Source: Capniomyces stellatus
Lineage: Eukaryota; Kickxellomycota; Harpellomycetes; Harpellales; Legeriomycetaceae
Length of the DNA stretch: 56,627 nt
Assembly (NCBI GenBank): GCA_001661515.1
Contig: LUVW01000004.1
Span: forward strand, 10,062 to 66,688
Reading direction: 5' to 3'
The stretch's first letter is position 1. Every line of letters begins with the position of its first letter. The notes under the pieces were generated by a model. The model saw nothing but the letters and a program-made list of their open reading frames with translations, did not search any database and was not told the origin of the DNA. Shown piece by piece: positions 55,165-56,627 of this stretch. The translations under genes were made by a program, and so were the position numbers.

Positions 55165-56460
55165 CTAATCAATATACTTTTTGATTTTGAGAAGCCTTCT
55201 AGCTGCCTCATCCAGAACATCGTCGGTTTTGCAGAACGCAAACCTCACATAGTCCTGTGCAATATCAGAGTGTTCAGGGCAATAGAACTCTGACGGTGGA
55301 ATTCCGCTAATTCCTATTTCTGCTGTAAAAAAGTATGACAACATAAACCCTTTACCCCTTGCCCTGATATAATCAGGAAATTCAAAATCACTAGGAATCC
55401 TGACCTTGTTTGCATTGACCAACAAGAAATACGACCCTTGTGGAATTGAGTATGGCAGCCCCACTTTGTCAAAAGCACTCATCAACTTTTTTCTCTTCTG
55501 GTCGTATTCTCCCCTTATGTTTTCATAAAAGTTTGACTTTGCTGAGCTGTTTAGTGCCTTTGCTCCCGCCTCTTGCAATGGCGATGGCGAGCAAAACAGT
55601 GAGTACGTGTGTACACCCATGCACGATGATATCAGCCCTGGTTCTCCAATCAACCACCCTATCCTCCAACCTGTAACCCCAAACAACTTCCCCAGCGAAC
55701 CAACAACTATCGTCCTTTCCCACATCCCTGGCAATGTGGAAATAGATATATGCTCTTGGTTGTCGTAATATAAGTTATCGTACTACACAGACCAGTCATT
55801 AATTTCATATAAATTTATGCTTTTGATGGATATTTGGGTAACTTTAGTTTTATTGCTATTTTTAACGCCATTTAATTACCACTTCGTCGCTGATGACCAA
55901 CAGATTGTGTCTTTTTGCAAGGTTTGCAATCTCCTCCAGCTCTCCTCTGGAGAAAACTTTCCCTGTTGGGTTGTGTGGGCTGTTAAGAATTATCAGTCGT
56001 GTTTTGTCTGTGATAGATTTCTCTAGCTCCTTGATGTCGATTTTCCAATCACTACTCGAAATTACTTTATGTTCCGCGTCAAGTTTGGGATCTATCCTCA
56101 TTGGAACAAACACCGCCTTTCCACCAAACATCTCAATCATTGGCTATAGTATCACATGTCGAACCCTTTGATATCAGTAATTTATACTATCGTTCTTCAA
56201 TTTTTTGAGCCTGAATACACATACATTGACTCGACTCTAAAAAAAAATCAATCGTAAATGCGCCCATGATGGTACTTGTGCTAATACAGATCAATATTTA
56301 TGCTTACCATATACACATCAAAAGCTGGCTCAATCACAATGGCCTCATTCTGAACATCTAACAGTAAGAGCGTTGCTTTAGTTAGGTTTGTTCTTGTCGC
56401 TATAGACAAAATTAATGACTATACCTTTATGTAGAAATGCTGCCAGAGCACAGAGTATTC
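55165..56460 (-). CDS. Kynurenine/cysteine-S-conjugate aminotransferase-like, 5' end missing
   Basis: Fold-type I PLP aminotransferase of the KAT/CCBL group. Visible exons are 56425-56460, 56308-56357, 55880-56143 and 55165-55782, with junction phases 1, 0 and 0. They encode GILCALAAFLHK, then VIEPAFDVYMPMIEMFGG, the NSPHNPTGKVFSRGELE block, ISDEVYDNLYYDN, and the PLP-lysine region VVGSLGKLFGVTGWRIGW, ending ARRLLKIKKYID. The reaction expected is transamination of kynurenine or other aromatic/sulfur amino acids with a 2-oxo acid, in cytosol or mitochondria. The N-terminal third (arm and first PLP-domain strands) should lie beyond the right edge. I found no matching exon between 56461 and the poly-G run at the end. 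Small exons of 36 and 50 bases are assigned by phase and family match. Confidence 0.9.
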
Positions 56461-56605
56461 CTATATACACACAAGTGCCAAACGGGCTATCAATACCAAA
56501 GTTGTGTTTTTGCGGATACGTCCATATATAAACATAATACAAGCCTTGATTTGTCTGCTATGTTTTTTTGTATATTTATCAACGTGAAACAAATGGGTGG
56601 TGAGA

Positions 56606-56620
56606 GGGGGGGGGGGGGGG
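56606..56620. other. Poly-G run at the window edge
   Basis: Fifteen Gs six bases from the end of the window, similar to the N-flanked run at 34.2 kb. It probably marks a sequencing or assembly limit. Confidence 0.9.
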
Positions 56621-56627
56621 CTTCCCT

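Overview
The window is AT-rich nuclear DNA from a eukaryote, most likely a fungus. Spliceosomal introns (about 45-500 nt, GT..AG, often with GTAAGT donors) interrupt most genes. The gene set includes a TOK1-type 8-TM/2-pore K+ channel, Mediator Med7, Lsm3, Fcp1, APC3/Cdc27, an NDFIP/Bsd2-type protein, mucin-like wall proteins and a Neurospora-type metallothionein. I would guess an early-diverging lineage, but nothing here proves which one. Coordinates of spliced genes were worked out by hand from donors, acceptors and reading phase.

Left block (1-16.3 kb): two arms of an 847-bp inverted repeat (1-847 and 15433-16279, three mismatches seen, no gaps) each end just upstream of the start codon of a secreted, basic, Thr-rich protein. 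The two genes face each other. They are diverged paralogues driven by virtually the same 5' flank. Between them lie a possible small membrane protein, a mucin-like single-pass membrane protein (3 exons), RPS7, a candidate small mitochondrial protein and MED7 (6 exons).

Middle block (16.3-33 kb): an intronless MurQ-like etherase/ASKHA-kinase fusion, a long gene-poor stretch with a heptamer array, a Thr-rich surface protein, a 7-TM receptor-like protein, a second heptamer array, and a five-exon TOK1-like K+ channel.

Right block (33-56.6 kb): housekeeping genes follow, namely FCP1, a DUF1295/steroid-reductase-like membrane enzyme, LSM3, a NUDT19-like Nudix hydrolase, a metallothionein made of ten 23-residue repeats, an NDFIP/Bsd2-like trafficking adaptor, APC3/CDC27, an HDHD3-like HAD protein, and a kynurenine-aminotransferase-like gene cut by the window end. 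Poly-G runs beside an N gap (34.2 kb) and at the right edge mark assembly trouble.

The genes do not form one pathway. The most unusual items are the inverted-repeat promoter pair with its Thr-rich proteins, the ten-repeat metallothionein, the MurQ-kinase fusion, and a marked purine loading of the sense strand around the 5' ends of several genes.
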